From NCBI RefSeq assembly GCF_001884045.1, contig NZ_MACF01000119.1, forward strand, positions 1 to 64,000: 64,000 bases of DNA, written 5' to 3'. Origin of the DNA: Bacillus mobilis (lineage in GTDB: Bacteria; Bacillota; Bacilli; Bacillales; Bacillaceae_G). The position numbers and the translations under genes are program-made. Shown one piece after another: positions 44,884 to 53,832 of the stretch. Within the stretch, counting starts at the first letter, position 1; each line of letters opens with the position of its first letter. The notes beneath the pieces are model-generated. The model did not search any database. It was given only the letters and a program-made list of their open reading frames with translations, and was not told the origin of the DNA.

Positions 44884-45524
44884 ATATTGTTCTTATCACA
44901 TTAATTTTCAGCAGAAATCCCCCTTATGCTGTTTGCCTATATTTTTAGGAATACACTTAATAGACAATCTAAGTAATAAATTTGTTCCACATTAATAAGG
45001 AATCAAACCAGTGTGTTTCGATCGAATATCGAAATACACTGGTAATTTAGTCTTTTTCTTATTGTCTACTTAATAGGGAGAAGACCCCATTGCTATCAAG
45101 CTAAGATTTTGAGACCCTTATAACAAAATTTTAGCTTTTTACAGTTATTTATGAGAATTCAGCTCAATTTTCTCGTTTTGGGGTATTTGCTTTTCTTAGG
45201 TTGGTGGGCAAGGGGGAGTACCAACAAAGCACGAATTTTACAGCCTAAGAAGAATTTTTTGAAATTTGCAAGTTATGAACGCGACTATTATTATTTTTTC
45301 TTTAATTAATGATTTTGGTCATAGTGGAAGTTTGATTGATGTGTAAAAGAAAAAATACAATGAAGATTTTTAACAGAAGAAAATAAAAAAGTGCTAACAA
45401 GTTTGCAAACGAACTTACTAACACTTATACAGAATAGACATAAATTATCGCTGATATGTCTTCTTTAAAACAGCTTTAATTAAAGAGATCACACTTATAC
45501 GAATTGCTTATAAAAATATTCGCG
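44884..45524. other. Gene-free stretch with large inverted repeats
   Basis: No intact gene. A 16-bp hairpin with one G-U pair, ACCAGTGTGTTTCGAT/ATCGAAATACACTGGT, is at 45007-45043, nested within AGACAAT/ATTGTCT. The stretch from about 45074 (GAAGACCCCATTGCTATCAA) to 45240 looks like the end of an IS4-type insertion sequence, without transposase. An AAGTG...CACTT hairpin lies at about 45390-45425. The stretch ends at the direct repeat. Confidence 0.4.
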
Positions 45525-45642
45525 ATATGACGGATATAGATGCAAGAGAGTTTAAAGAGTTTGATGATGAATTGGATGTAGATATAATAAAAGGAGAAAA
45601 GAAAGATTCAATTATTCTGCTGTAAATAATAATAGACAAATC
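45525..45642 (+). repeat. 118-bp direct repeat, copy B (detached 3' end of the pPIWI gene)
   Basis: Repeats 38922-39039 with three substitutions, including the stop codon (TAA) and the following GACAAATC. It is not part of an intact gene: upstream the sequence no longer matches the pPIWI gene. The open frame leading in reads AYKNIRDMTDIDAREF. Confidence 0.95.
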
Positions 45643-45677
45643 TTGCTCATTATATCGGTCAGGATTTGTCATTTTTT
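45635..45677 (+). terminator. Original terminator of the pPIWI-like gene
   Basis: GACAAATC (45635-45642, last bases of the repeat) pairs with GATTTGTC (45663-45670), followed by ATTTTTT. In copy A the second arm is lost, which shows that copy B carries the original right junction. Confidence 0.8.
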
Positions 45678-45833
45678 CATGTAAATAAGGATATCTTTTG
45701 TCATGTATCTTCTCTTTTACGTATTTACTTTATTTACATACAGGATTAAGATATTTTTTAGAAATAAAAAACTGCATCATTTAAGAAAGCTATATGAATT
45801 GATTCAAAAGAAATTTGAAAGGAATGAGGAATT

Positions 45834-46607
45834 GTGAAGAAATTAGATGTGCTATTAATGCTATTAAGCGGCCTCTTTCCAGTTGCAGGAATTATGAAGC
45901 AAATCCCACTAGAACAATCTTTATATATTGGAGGCCTTTTATTTTTTACTAGTTTCGGTAGTTATTTCGCGAAAAAAATATATTCACGTATATGTAGTTG
46001 GATAGCGTACGCGCCATTCATAACACTACTGTTAGTCATTTGGCATCAAGATATTTCAATAAGTTCCATAATAGCGAATGCGAAAATTGCCGCTTGTATC
46101 GCTTTAATTCCATGTTTATTTCGTTTTCGTACATATGGACTTACTTTAGGCTTATTCTCATTATGGGCGGCTTTACTATGGGATATTAAAGAAGTACAGT
46201 CGTTAGTTATACTTGAACGTATGTCAATTTTAATGACAGGTCATTACTTATACCTTCTATTGTTAGTTGGAGGACTAATAGTAGGTGGATTACTTGCGAT
46301 GTTATTACATCGTAATGAGCAGGATGAAAATAAAGAAAATATAAATCTATTTCAACAAAAAAAGAAACGCAAAAAATTATCATTTAAGATTCCTCTTCCA
46401 AAATTACCGAAAGTAAAGATAAAATTATTTAAGTTTGGTGGAAAAGCATCAAAACGAAAAACGCCAGAAAACATTCGTGAGCATAATTACGAAGAACCAG
46501 CTTCAGCTGCAACATATGAAATGAAAGAGCAAATACAACAATATAAAGAAGGTACTGCTCAAGGACAAACGAGGATGGAACGTCGTAGGAATAGGTATAA
46601 TGTATAA
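45834..46607 (+). CDS. Membrane protein with basic, Lys-rich cytosolic tail
   Basis: 257 aa, GTG start behind GGAATGAGGAATT. Five or six TM segments lie in residues 1-160. The tail is strongly basic (KKKRKKLSFKIPLPKLPKVK) and ends ERRRNRYNV. Family not recognised. A strong terminator follows. Confidence 0.65.
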   Translation: MKKLDVLLMLLSGLFPVAGIMKQIPLEQSLYIGGLLFFTSFGSYFAKKIYSRICSWIAYAPFITLLLVIWHQDISISSIIANAKIAACIALIPCLFRFRTYGLTLGLFSLWAALLWDIKEVQSLVILERMSILMTGHYLYLLLLVGGLIVGGLLAMLLHRNEQDENKENINLFQQKKKRKKLSFKIPLPKLPKVKIKLFKFGGKASKRKTPENIREHNYEEPASAATYEMKEQIQQYKEGTAQGQTRMERRRNRYNV

Positions 46608-46620
46608 AATATTTCAGTAA

Positions 46621-46656
46621 CCCCTTTAATGATGTATCATTAAAGGGGTTTTTTAT
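46621..46656 (+). terminator. Intrinsic terminator
   Basis: CCCCTTTAATGATG/CATTAAAGGGG stem followed by TTTTTT. Confidence 0.9.
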
Positions 46657-46734
46657 GTGATTTATAGATTACTAATGTGGAAATTGTAGCATACTCTAAA
46701 GTTGAGGACTTAAATAAAATAATGGGAGGATAAA

Positions 46735-47151
46735 ATGCTTATTATTACATCCATTTCGGTCTGTATATTATTTTTAGTTAGTTTTTTACATGTTTACTGG
46801 GCTTTCGGAGGTAAGTGGGCGACAAATAGTGTCATTCCAACAAAATCTGGAGAAAAGGCGTTTATACCAGGTACAGGAATGACATTGTTCATTGCGTTAT
46901 TATTAAGTATGGCAGCAATAATTTTATTACAACAAACCAATGTTGTTCATTTTGCATTTCCTAATATTATTGTTCAAATAGGATCCTGGATTTGTATGAT
47001 TGTGTTTTTAATAAGAGTGATTGGTGAGTTTCATTATTTTGGTATCTTTAAGCGAAAAAAAGATACGCAATTTGCTAAAATGGATACTGTTTTATATATA
47101 CCACTTTGTGCATTTTTATCTTTATCATTCTTACTAGCAATAATATCGTGA
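46735..47151 (+). CDS. DUF3995 family membrane protein
   Basis: 138 aa with four TM segments and the DUF3995 pattern SFLHVYWAFGGKWA near the N-terminus and RVIGEFHYFGIFKRKKDTQFAKMD before the last helix. Function unknown. ATGGGAGGATAAA precedes the ATG. Confidence 0.82.
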   Translation: MLIITSISVCILFLVSFLHVYWAFGGKWATNSVIPTKSGEKAFIPGTGMTLFIALLLSMAAIILLQQTNVVHFAFPNIIVQIGSWICMIVFLIRVIGEFHYFGIFKRKKDTQFAKMDTVLYIPLCAFLSLSFLLAIIS

Positions 47152-47286
47152 ACAGAAAATAGTACCTGCTTTCTTTAAAATAAACGTGAATTAGCAAGGA
47201 GTAAAAGTGAGAAATCTAGTAGTAAATAAAAAGGATGTAAGCGTCTTCTTATCGAAATATAGATTATTATGAAAGGCGGTGACACT

Positions 47287-47490
47287 ATGAAGTATGTAAA
47301 AGTAAGTATGAATGGTGGAAGCGAACACAAATTCTCGATGACTCTAGATCGGTTTGAAGAACTTATTACTACAGAGAATGGACTATTAGAAAATAAATTA
47401 GTTAGTATTGAAAATGTAATGATTAATCCTACTAATATATCTTCTGTAGTTGAAAAAATTGGTGTACCGGCTAAATTTATGGAAGCTTAA
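47287..47490 (+). CDS. Small hypothetical protein (67 aa)
   Basis: GAAAGGCGGTGACACT fixes ATG 47287; the frame opens at 47269. It is a soluble mixed alpha/beta protein (MKYVKVSMNGGSEHKFSMTL, ENVMINPTNISSV). No family recognised. A terminator follows at 47504-47531. Confidence 0.6.
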   Translation: MKYVKVSMNGGSEHKFSMTLDRFEELITTENGLLENKLVSIENVMINPTNISSVVEKIGVPAKFMEA

Positions 47491-47503
47491 AAATCGGTAC
47501 ATA

Positions 47504-47531
47504 AAAAACATCCATAGGGATGTTTTTTTAT
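47504..47531 (+). terminator. Intrinsic terminator
   Basis: AAAAAACATCC-ATAG-GGATGTTTTTTT. Confidence 0.88.
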
Positions 47532-47624
47532 TTATAAATATGATAATTGTACAATGAATATATGAGCAAAATTTTTAGCAATACGCATACATTTGATGTG
47601 TAATAGATGCACAATAAAATAAGT

Positions 47625-47728
47625 ACAAGCATAGATTATATTGTAGGACAAGACCTTCGTGTCCTACTTAATACTCAGAAAAAACCTCTATCACATGAGA
47701 GCATCCAATTGCAGGGTGCTCTTTTTTT
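47625..47728 (+). ncRNA. Candidate small RNA or orphan leader
   Basis: GTAGGAC/GTCCTAC hairpin (about 47641-47666) followed by a terminator hairpin GAGCATCC/GGGTGCTC with T7 (about 47697-47727). The stretch does not lead into a gene on the plus strand. A promoter was not pinned down. Confidence 0.3.
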
Positions 47729-47738
47729 ATCCCGTTCT

Positions 47739-47951
47739 TTAACTTTCAATTTTAAACATATCTTTGATGTTAATAAATATTAAAAATAATATAATAGCAA
47801 AAATTAAGTTAGATAAATAGAAATCTTGATGAAATAGTAATTCAAAGATGACATCGAAAACATATAATAAGGCGATGGTAGGTAATATACAAATAAATAT
47901 AAACCTCCAATTTTTTAGATAATGTTTATAAGTAGTGAATACTTTATCCAT
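47739..47951 (-). CDS. Small two-TM membrane protein
   Basis: 70 aa from ATG 47951, chosen for CAGGAGCT upstream; the frame opens at 47996. TM segments are WRFIFICILPTIALLYVFDV and LSNLIFAIILFLIFINI. Function unknown. Confidence 0.6.
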   Translation of the reverse strand: MDKVFTTYKHYLKNWRFIFICILPTIALLYVFDVIFELLFHQDFYLSNLIFAIILFLIFINIKDMFKIES

Positions 47952-48182
47952 ATATATATAGCTCCTGTATTTTTTGTTTTCTATATAATTATACATTTTA
48001 ATAATAAGATTTACAAAGGGATATTTAACAATTAAGAATTGTAGGGAGAGGTTTTGGCGGAAAAATAGATACCTGTAGCAATCTGAATAATAAATGCTTT
48101 TACTTTAAAAAACTTTTAAAGAACGATACTAAAATGATACACTATAATCTACGTTATTTTAGAAATGAATAGAGGGATTTGT

Positions 48183-49184
48183 GTGATAGAGAAAATCAAA
48201 AATGTTGTAGAGGATATGTATGAAGAGGAAGCAAAGCATTTACTTCAAAGTATTCTAATACAATTAGATGTATTAGACGGGAATTATAACGAAGATATGA
48301 TAAAAAATTTAACGAGTATTCCTAAGCAATTGACAAGTCATGCGACTCAGGAAAAGAACGTAAGAGAAAGTATACACATTCATATCGCCTTTGATGATTC
48401 AACAGCTGGTTGTTTAAAATATATGTTGAAACAGGAAGGATTACTTGAGGAGAGTGTAGTTTCATTCTCTGAATTCTTTTCAATTGGGCCTGTTCATCAA
48501 TTACATACAAATGAAGGTCAATTAGCAAGAAAAGAGTGGTTATTAAATAACTTAACTTCTTATGATTGTTATTTTGAAGAAGAGTATTTACCAAAATTTA
48601 AGGAAACTTTAGAAGTTCTACATTCAATTCCAAATGAAACACCAATTACCATTTGGAAGGCAGATAATGCACATGAACATGTAGGCTTAAGTTTTGTAAT
48701 TGCACAATTAAAAGATAAGAAAAACATTCGCGTTATGAATACGTCTGAAGCAAGTAAAGAAATATTAAAACAAGAATATGATATTCGTGGAACTGGAGAG
48801 TTAGCACCTGAAAGTTTAGCTCTAATTCAAAAAAGTTTTGTAGAATTGCTATATTTAACTGTAGAGAAACGTATGCAGTTTGAACATGAGTGGGATAGTC
48901 TATCGAAAAGTACGGAGTTTTTAAGAGTTTGGAAAGAAAATGAAGTGCATTCTGTACAAGAAGATTATTTTGATCAATTTATGATTGAATGTGCGAAAAG
49001 TGCAGGTGCTGATCGTGAGTTCCTAAAAGCTCCTAGAGTAATTGGTGAGGTACTTGGTCTTGTAGAGCAATCAGTTGGCGATACATTTTTAGAATATCGC
49101 TTAAAGGAATTAATAAAAAAAGAAGTTTTTGAATTTGAAGGTTCGTTAAATGAAATGCGTTTTTATAGTGTGAAGTTGAAATAG
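48183..49184 (+). CDS. DUF1835/DUF3658 domain protein
   Basis: 333 aa from GTG 48183 (AGAGGG upstream; an ATG at 48165 lies in the ribosome binding site itself). HIAFDDSTAGCLKYMLK and SEFFSIGPVHQLHTNEGQLAR are the DUF1835 core; the C-terminal YLTVEKRMQFEHEWDSLSK and DREFLKAPRVIGEVLG fit DUF3658. Cytosolic, function unknown. Stand-alone. Confidence 0.82.
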   Translation: MIEKIKNVVEDMYEEEAKHLLQSILIQLDVLDGNYNEDMIKNLTSIPKQLTSHATQEKNVRESIHIHIAFDDSTAGCLKYMLKQEGLLEESVVSFSEFFSIGPVHQLHTNEGQLARKEWLLNNLTSYDCYFEEEYLPKFKETLEVLHSIPNETPITIWKADNAHEHVGLSFVIAQLKDKKNIRVMNTSEASKEILKQEYDIRGTGELAPESLALIQKSFVELLYLTVEKRMQFEHEWDSLSKSTEFLRVWKENEVHSVQEDYFDQFMIECAKSAGADREFLKAPRVIGEVLGLVEQSVGDTFLEYRLKELIKKEVFEFEGSLNEMRFYSVKLK

Positions 49185-49191
49185 CAATTAA

Positions 49192-49236
49192 ACAAAAATC
49201 CCTTTCTAATAAATAATTAGAAGGGGATTTTTGTTG
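49192..49236 (+). terminator. Intrinsic terminator
   Basis: CAAAAATCCCTTTCTAAT / ATTAGAAGGGGATTTTTG. Confidence 0.88.
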
Positions 49237-49332
49237 GGGATAATAGAGAAATTTTTCCTTTTTGGAAGTTTCATATAAAAAGAAAGCTCATATATTATAT
49301 AGAGTTTACTAATAATTAGGAGGAATCGTTCA

Positions 49333-49644
49333 TTGAACAATCAGTCTTGTTCATGTCAATCAGATGATGCACCAAAGTTACTACCTCCATCTAGCCCTCC
49401 CAATGTACCCTCTACATTTGCTAATTCTATAACAACAGGCCAAATGAGATTGTGGATGTGCAATTGTTTAGGAAGATGGGGCTATTTAAGGTTATATATA
49501 CCTGGTACTTTTGGGAGAGATTTATGGTTTTTCCCAACAGAAGTTCGGCGGTGTGATGTATCAGGATATACTTGGCAAAATGGTAGTCGTTTTAAGGTAA
49601 CTTACCATTATAAACAAATTAGTAATTATATGTGCTTTGCTTAG
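49333..49644 (+). CDS. Cys/Trp-rich hypothetical protein, paralog 1
   Basis: 103 aa, TTG start behind TAGGAGGAATCGTTCA. A short Pro/Ser-rich N-terminus is followed by a 67-residue domain: WMCNCLGRWGYLRL, FGRDLWFFPTEVRR, SGYTWQ and ISNYMCFA at the very end. It is paralogous to the next gene. A CATATATTA box upstream resembles sporulation (sigma-E/K) -10 elements, so spore-related expression is possible. Family not recognised. Confidence 0.75.
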   Translation: MNNQSCSCQSDDAPKLLPPSSPPNVPSTFANSITTGQMRLWMCNCLGRWGYLRLYIPGTFGRDLWFFPTEVRRCDVSGYTWQNGSRFKVTYHYKQISNYMCFA

Positions 49645-49791
49645 TACAAATAGGAGAGATTTATTTTAGATCTATTCTATTTGTATTTTACAACATTTTT
49701 TATGAATTTAGGCTATAAATAAGCTTCCTATAGAGGGCTTATCACATATGAATGTTAAAGGTACTGAATGAAAAGTAGGTGATTTGTTAAT

Positions 49792-50196
49792 ATGTATAAC
49801 CAGCAAAATTATCCATATGATCAAGGGATGTATTATAATCCACAAAACTACGGGTATGAACCTGTAAATGAAGTGAGAGATATGGAACAAGAAGATTATA
49901 GACCAGATGATGCGGAAGATGCTCCAACGTCACCACCACCATCTCAAGCTCCATCGTTACCATCGACATTTGCTTCGCCAGCACAGCCAGGAAATATGAA
50001 ATCCTGGATGTGTAACTGTCTAGGAAGATGGGGCTATTTACGTTTGCATCGTCCTGGACCTTTCGGAAGGGACTTATGGTTCTTCCCGACTGAAGTGAGG
50101 AGAAATGGGGTTTCAGGTTACACTTGGCAAGGTGGTCGCCGTCGTAAAGTAAGTTATCGCTATCAACAAATTAGTAATTTCATGTGTTTTGCGTAA
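49792..50196 (+). CDS. Cys/Trp-rich hypothetical protein, paralog 2
   Basis: 134 aa. A tyrosine/asparagine-rich N-terminus (MYNQQNYPYDQGMYYNPQNY), as in coat-like proteins, is followed by an acidic and proline linker and the same C-terminal domain as its neighbour (WMCNCLGRWGYLRLHRPG, FGRDLWFFPTEVRR, ISNFMCFA). It arose by tandem duplication. CATATGAAT near 49746 again resembles a sporulation -10. Confidence 0.75.
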   Translation: MYNQQNYPYDQGMYYNPQNYGYEPVNEVRDMEQEDYRPDDAEDAPTSPPPSQAPSLPSTFASPAQPGNMKSWMCNCLGRWGYLRLHRPGPFGRDLWFFPTEVRRNGVSGYTWQGGRRRKVSYRYQQISNFMCFA

Positions 50197-50201
50197 ATAA
50201 G

Positions 50202-50241
50202 AGTGAGAGAGTAGAAGGATTTTACTCTCTCACTTTTTTAT
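50202..50241 (+). terminator. Intrinsic terminator
   Basis: AGTGAGAGAGTA / TACTCTCTCACT, 12-bp perfect stem then TTTTTT. Confidence 0.9.
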
Positions 50242-50353
50242 TTTTCAATATAAGAAGTAAGATTTTGATTAAAAATTTACAATTTTCACGTTTTTATTAG
50301 AGTATAATGCAACTGTTGGTTCGTTTTCAAAAAAATGAGAGTGAGGGGATACA

Positions 50354-51589
50354 ATGTCAATGAAAAACAAAGTTGGGCAAAGAATAGAGGATGGTATTAA
50401 TTTAGCTTCAGCGCAGTTTAAAGAAGATGCTTATGAAATTTATAAAGAATCGCGAAAAATACAACCTATATTATTTGTAAATGAAGTTGAACTCGGTAAA
50501 GAATGGCTCATTACAAGATATGAAGATGCTCTGCCACTTTTAAAAGATAATCGTTTGAAAAAAGATATGACAAATGTGTTTCCTCAAGATACAACGAACA
50601 TGTATCTTTCCGTTGACAATAGTGATCATTTAACAACTCACATGTTAAATTCAGATCCACCTAATCACAGTCGTTTACGATCTTTAGTTCAAAAAGCTTT
50701 TACACCGAAGATGATTACACAATTAGACGGAAGAATTCAGAGAATAGCGGATGATTTAATAAGTGAGATAGAGCGAAAAGGTACATTAAATCTAGTGGAT
50801 GATTATTCGTTCCCTTTACCGATTATTGTAATAAGTGAAATGCTTGGTATTCCAAAAGAAGATCAAGCGAAATTTAGAATTTGGTCTCATGCTGTTATTG
50901 CATCGCCAGAAACACCTGAAGAAATAAAAGAAACCGAAAAACAACTATCTGAGTTTATTACATATCTTCAATATATAGTTGATGTAAAACGAAAAGATCC
51001 AAAAGAAGATTTGGTTAGCGCGCTAATACTTGCAGAAAATGAAGGACATAAACTTAGTGCTCCAGAGCTATATTCAATGATAATGCTATTAATCGTAGCA
51101 GGACATGAGACAACAGTGAATTTAATTACGAATACGGTATTAGCACTTCTTGAAAATCCAAATCAATTACAGTTGTTAAAAGATAACCCAAAATTAATCG
51201 ATTCTGCAATTGAAGAAGGATTGCGTTATTATTCTCCAGTTGAGGTTACAACTGCAAGATGGGCAGCTGAACCTTTTCAAATTCACGAACAAACAATCCA
51301 AAAAGGGGATATGGTTGTCATTGCATTAGCTTCGGCAAACCGCGATGAAACAGTATTTGAAAACCCAGAAGTATTTGATATTACTCGGGAGAATAATCGT
51401 CACATTGCCTTTGGACATGGTAGCCATTTCTGCTTAGGCGCCCCACTTGCTAGGTTGGAGGCGAAGATTGCTATTACTACTTTGATTAATCGGATGCCTG
51501 AATTACAAATAAAAGGGAATCGTGAAGATGTTAAATGGCAGGGGAATTATTTAATGCGTTCTTTAGAGGAATTACCATTAACATTCTAG
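50354..51589 (+). CDS. Cytochrome P450 (CYP107-like)
   Basis: 411-aa soluble bacterial P450. The I-helix oxygen motif is AGHETT, the K-helix ExxR lies in EEGLRYYSP and the heme loop FGHGSHFCLGAPLAR has ligand C360. It would oxidise a small lipophilic substrate and needs a separate redox partner; none is adjacent. GTGAGGGGATACA precedes the ATG. The attenuated MFS-vat operon follows but has its own leader. Confidence 0.92.
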   Translation: MSMKNKVGQRIEDGINLASAQFKEDAYEIYKESRKIQPILFVNEVELGKEWLITRYEDALPLLKDNRLKKDMTNVFPQDTTNMYLSVDNSDHLTTHMLNSDPPNHSRLRSLVQKAFTPKMITQLDGRIQRIADDLISEIERKGTLNLVDDYSFPLPIIVISEMLGIPKEDQAKFRIWSHAVIASPETPEEIKETEKQLSEFITYLQYIVDVKRKDPKEDLVSALILAENEGHKLSAPELYSMIMLLIVAGHETTVNLITNTVLALLENPNQLQLLKDNPKLIDSAIEEGLRYYSPVEVTTARWAAEPFQIHEQTIQKGDMVVIALASANRDETVFENPEVFDITRENNRHIAFGHGSHFCLGAPLARLEAKIAITTLINRMPELQIKGNREDVKWQGNYLMRSLEELPLTF

Positions 51590-51683
51590 AATATTTATTT
51601 TTAGACATGCATACATAGAAAATGATTTACATAGAGTATGTATGTGTTATTTAAATTCGAAACGGAAGGGTGAAAACATCCCA

Positions 51684-51856
51684 ATGATCAACTAATTCTA
51701 TTTGTAAGAGATCTTCGTTAAAAAACGAAATATTCTTCTGAATAGGGTTAGTCTGTACATGTATAGAAAAGGGATGTATTTCGCTCTGCGAATATATAGT
51801 CTTTTTATATGATTTGTGCTGCCTCCTGTTCAGAACACGAAATAGGAGGCCTTTTT
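51684..51856 (+). promoter_or_regulatory. Attenuator leader of the MFS-vat operon with 3-codon leader ORF
   Basis: The leader ORF ATG ATC AAC TAA is at 51684-51695, behind GGAAGGGTG. ACTAATTCTATT (51691-51702) pairs over 12 bp, with two G-U pairs, with AATAGGGTTAGT (51741-51752), enclosing TTCGTT/AACGAA. A terminator GCCTCCT/AGGAGGC (51821-51827/51844-51850) plus T5 ends next to the MFS start, and its 3' arm is the gene's own ribosome binding site. A second terminator-like hairpin lies at about 51776-51806. The competing antiterminator is less clear than at vmlR. Confidence 0.75.
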
Positions 51857-53140
51857 ATGTCGAAAAATGTAGTAACGAAACAAAATAATGGGGTATCACA
51901 AGTATTGAAAAATAGATTTGTACAGGGAATTTTAGCTTCAGCATTATTTTTACAAATTGGAATATGGGTTCGAAACTTTGCCGTATTACTGTATGTAATG
52001 GAAATGACGAAAGGTGATGCTTTTGCTATTTCAATGATTTCAGTAGCTGAATTTGCTCCCATTTTTATTTTCTCATTCATTGGTGGAACGTTTGCTGATA
52101 GGTGGAAGCCAAAGAAGACAATGATATGGTGTGAAACGTTAAGTTCTATTTCAGTATTCGCTGTATTAATTACACTTATGTTTGGAACATGGAAAATCGT
52201 ATTTTTTGTCACGCTTATTTCTGCAATCCTTTCGCAGTTTTCTCAACCATCGGGTATGAAGTTGTTTAAACAACATTTATCGGCGGAACAAATCCAATTG
52301 GCGATGTCTATATATCAAACAATATTTGCGATTTTTATGGTGTTAGGGCCAATACTAGGAACGTTTATTTTTCATAGTTTTGGAATTTATATTTCAATCA
52401 TCATAACAGGTATCGCTTTTTTACTTGCAGCAGCAGTGTTGTTATTTCTTCCGAAAGATCTTGAGAACGATAATGAGAAGAAAGAAATCACGCTATTACA
52501 GGAAATGCTAGACGGTATTAAATATGTAAAAAAGAAAAAAGCATTAACTTTGCTAGGGCTTTGTTTTATGGCAGCAGGACTGGGTATCGGTTTAATTCAG
52601 CCTCTGGGTATATTTATTGTAACTGAGCAGTTAGGGCTATCAAAAGAGAGTTTACAATGGTTACTAACAGTAAATGGTGCAGGAATGATTGTTGGCGGTG
52701 CTTTAGCAATGGTATTTGCGAAAAATGTTGCACCGCAAAAGATGTTAATTGTAGGGATGCTCGGTCAGGCGATTGGCATTGGTATTATTGGTTATTCGAC
52801 AAATTTATGGGTGACACTTACAGCACAACTTTTTAGTGGTTTAGCTCTCCCATGTATCCAAATAGGCATTAATACGCTCATTATTCAAAATAGCGATACA
52901 GATTTTATTGGAAGGGTAAACGGTATTTTAAGTCCATTATTTACAGGATCAATGGTAGTAACGATGAGTATTGCGGGCTCATTGAAGGCGATGTTCTCAT
53001 TAAGTACGATGTATGAAGGTACAGCTTTACTTTTTATAATTGGATTATTATGTATTTTACCTATATATAATTTAAAACCAGTAATAACAGTAGAAAGTGA
53101 AATAAATGATAAAGGAGGTGCTGCGCAACATGAATCCTAA
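51857..53140 (+). CDS. MFS multidrug exporter (DHA3/MefA-like)
   Basis: 427 aa with about 12 TM segments. The MFS signature between TM2 and TM3 reads [14 protein letters not shown]. Related 12-TM exporters pump out macrolides and similar drugs. AGGAGG at 51844-51849 fixes ATG 51857; that ribosome binding site lies in the terminator stem of the leader. It overlaps the vat gene by 11 bp, so the two form an operon. Confidence 0.86.
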   Translation: MSKNVVTKQNNGVSQVLKNRFVQGILASALFLQIGIWVRNFAVLLYVMEMTKGDAFAISMISVAEFAPIFIFSFIGGTFADRWKPKKTMIWCETLSSISVFAVLITLMFGTWKIVFFVTLISAILSQFSQPSGMKLFKQHLSAEQIQLAMSIYQTIFAIFMVLGPILGTFIFHSFGIYISIIITGIAFLLAAAVLLFLPKDLENDNEKKEITLLQEMLDGIKYVKKKKALTLLGLCFMAAGLGIGLIQPLGIFIVTEQLGLSKESLQWLLTVNGAGMIVGGALAMVFAKNVAPQKMLIVGMLGQAIGIGIIGYSTNLWVTLTAQLFSGLALPCIQIGINTLIIQNSDTDFIGRVNGILSPLFTGSMVVTMSIAGSLKAMFSLSTMYEGTALLFIIGLLCILPIYNLKPVITVESEINDKGGAAQHES

Positions 53141-53762
53141 TCCAAATGTTAAATATCCTATTGAAGGAAATCAAAATGTCCATTTTATAAAAAATACAGT
53201 AACAAAAGCTAATATACTAGTTGGTGACTATTCTTATTATGATGCGAAAGATGGAGAAACATTTGAAGATCGTGTATTACATCATTATGAATTTCTTGGA
53301 GATCGCCTTACCATTGGAAAGTTTTGTTGTATTGCAAATGGAGTTACCTTTATTATGAACGGAGCGAATCATCGGATGGATGGATTTTCGGCATATCCAT
53401 TTAATATATTTGGAAATGGGTGGGAGAAGTATACACCTAATTTGTCTGATTTGCCCTACAAAGGTGATACAGTTATAGGAAATGACGTTTGGATAGGTAT
53501 GGATACAACGATTATGCCCGGAATAAAAATAGGGGATGGTGCAATTATTGCAGCTAAATCTGTTGTGACTAGAAACGTCGCACCATATACAATTGTCGGT
53601 GGTAACCCTGCAAATAAAATAAAGGACCGATTTATAAATACAATAATAGAAGAATTGTTGCAAATTCAATGGTGGCATTTTGACATTAAAAAAATAACTG
53701 AAAATATAGATGCGATTGTACAAGGAGATATTGAATCATTAAGAAAGCTAAAAAGGGAATAA
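53130..53762 (+). CDS. vat: Vat-family streptogramin A O-acetyltransferase
   Basis: 210-aa left-handed beta-helix xenobiotic acetyltransferase. The catalytic histidine is H81 in [22 protein letters not shown] is the substrate loop; hexapeptide repeats run through [20 protein letters not shown] and [30 protein letters not shown] closes the acetyl-CoA site. The sequence pattern fits the Vat group, which inactivates streptogramin A. AAAGGAGGTG fixes ATG 53130, inside the MFS gene end. The exact antibiotic needs testing. Confidence 0.86.
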   Translation: MNPNPNVKYPIEGNQNVHFIKNTVTKANILVGDYSYYDAKDGETFEDRVLHHYEFLGDRLTIGKFCCIANGVTFIMNGANHRMDGFSAYPFNIFGNGWEKYTPNLSDLPYKGDTVIGNDVWIGMDTTIMPGIKIGDGAIIAAKSVVTRNVAPYTIVGGNPANKIKDRFINTIIEELLQIQWWHFDIKKITENIDAIVQGDIESLRKLKRE

Positions 53763-53779
53763 AAAATGCAGTCTAAAGA

Positions 53780-53831
53780 GTATCATACCTCCGAATTTTG
53801 TTAATGATAATAGAACAAGGAGGTGTGATAC
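53780..53831 (+). promoter_or_regulatory. Hairpin that buries the ribosome binding site of the DUF1540 gene
   Basis: GTATCATACCTCC (53780-53792) pairs over 13 bp, with one G-U, with GGAGGTGTGATAC (53819-53831), which contains the whole ribosome binding site and ends 1 nt before the ATG. Translation would need unfolding or help. Confidence 0.6.
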
Positions 53832-53832
53832 T

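Noticed and set aside
39040-45524. Search for an integrase or transposase that could move the repeat-flanked segment
   Set aside because: None of the open frames here resembles a recombinase; only the relic genes listed were found.
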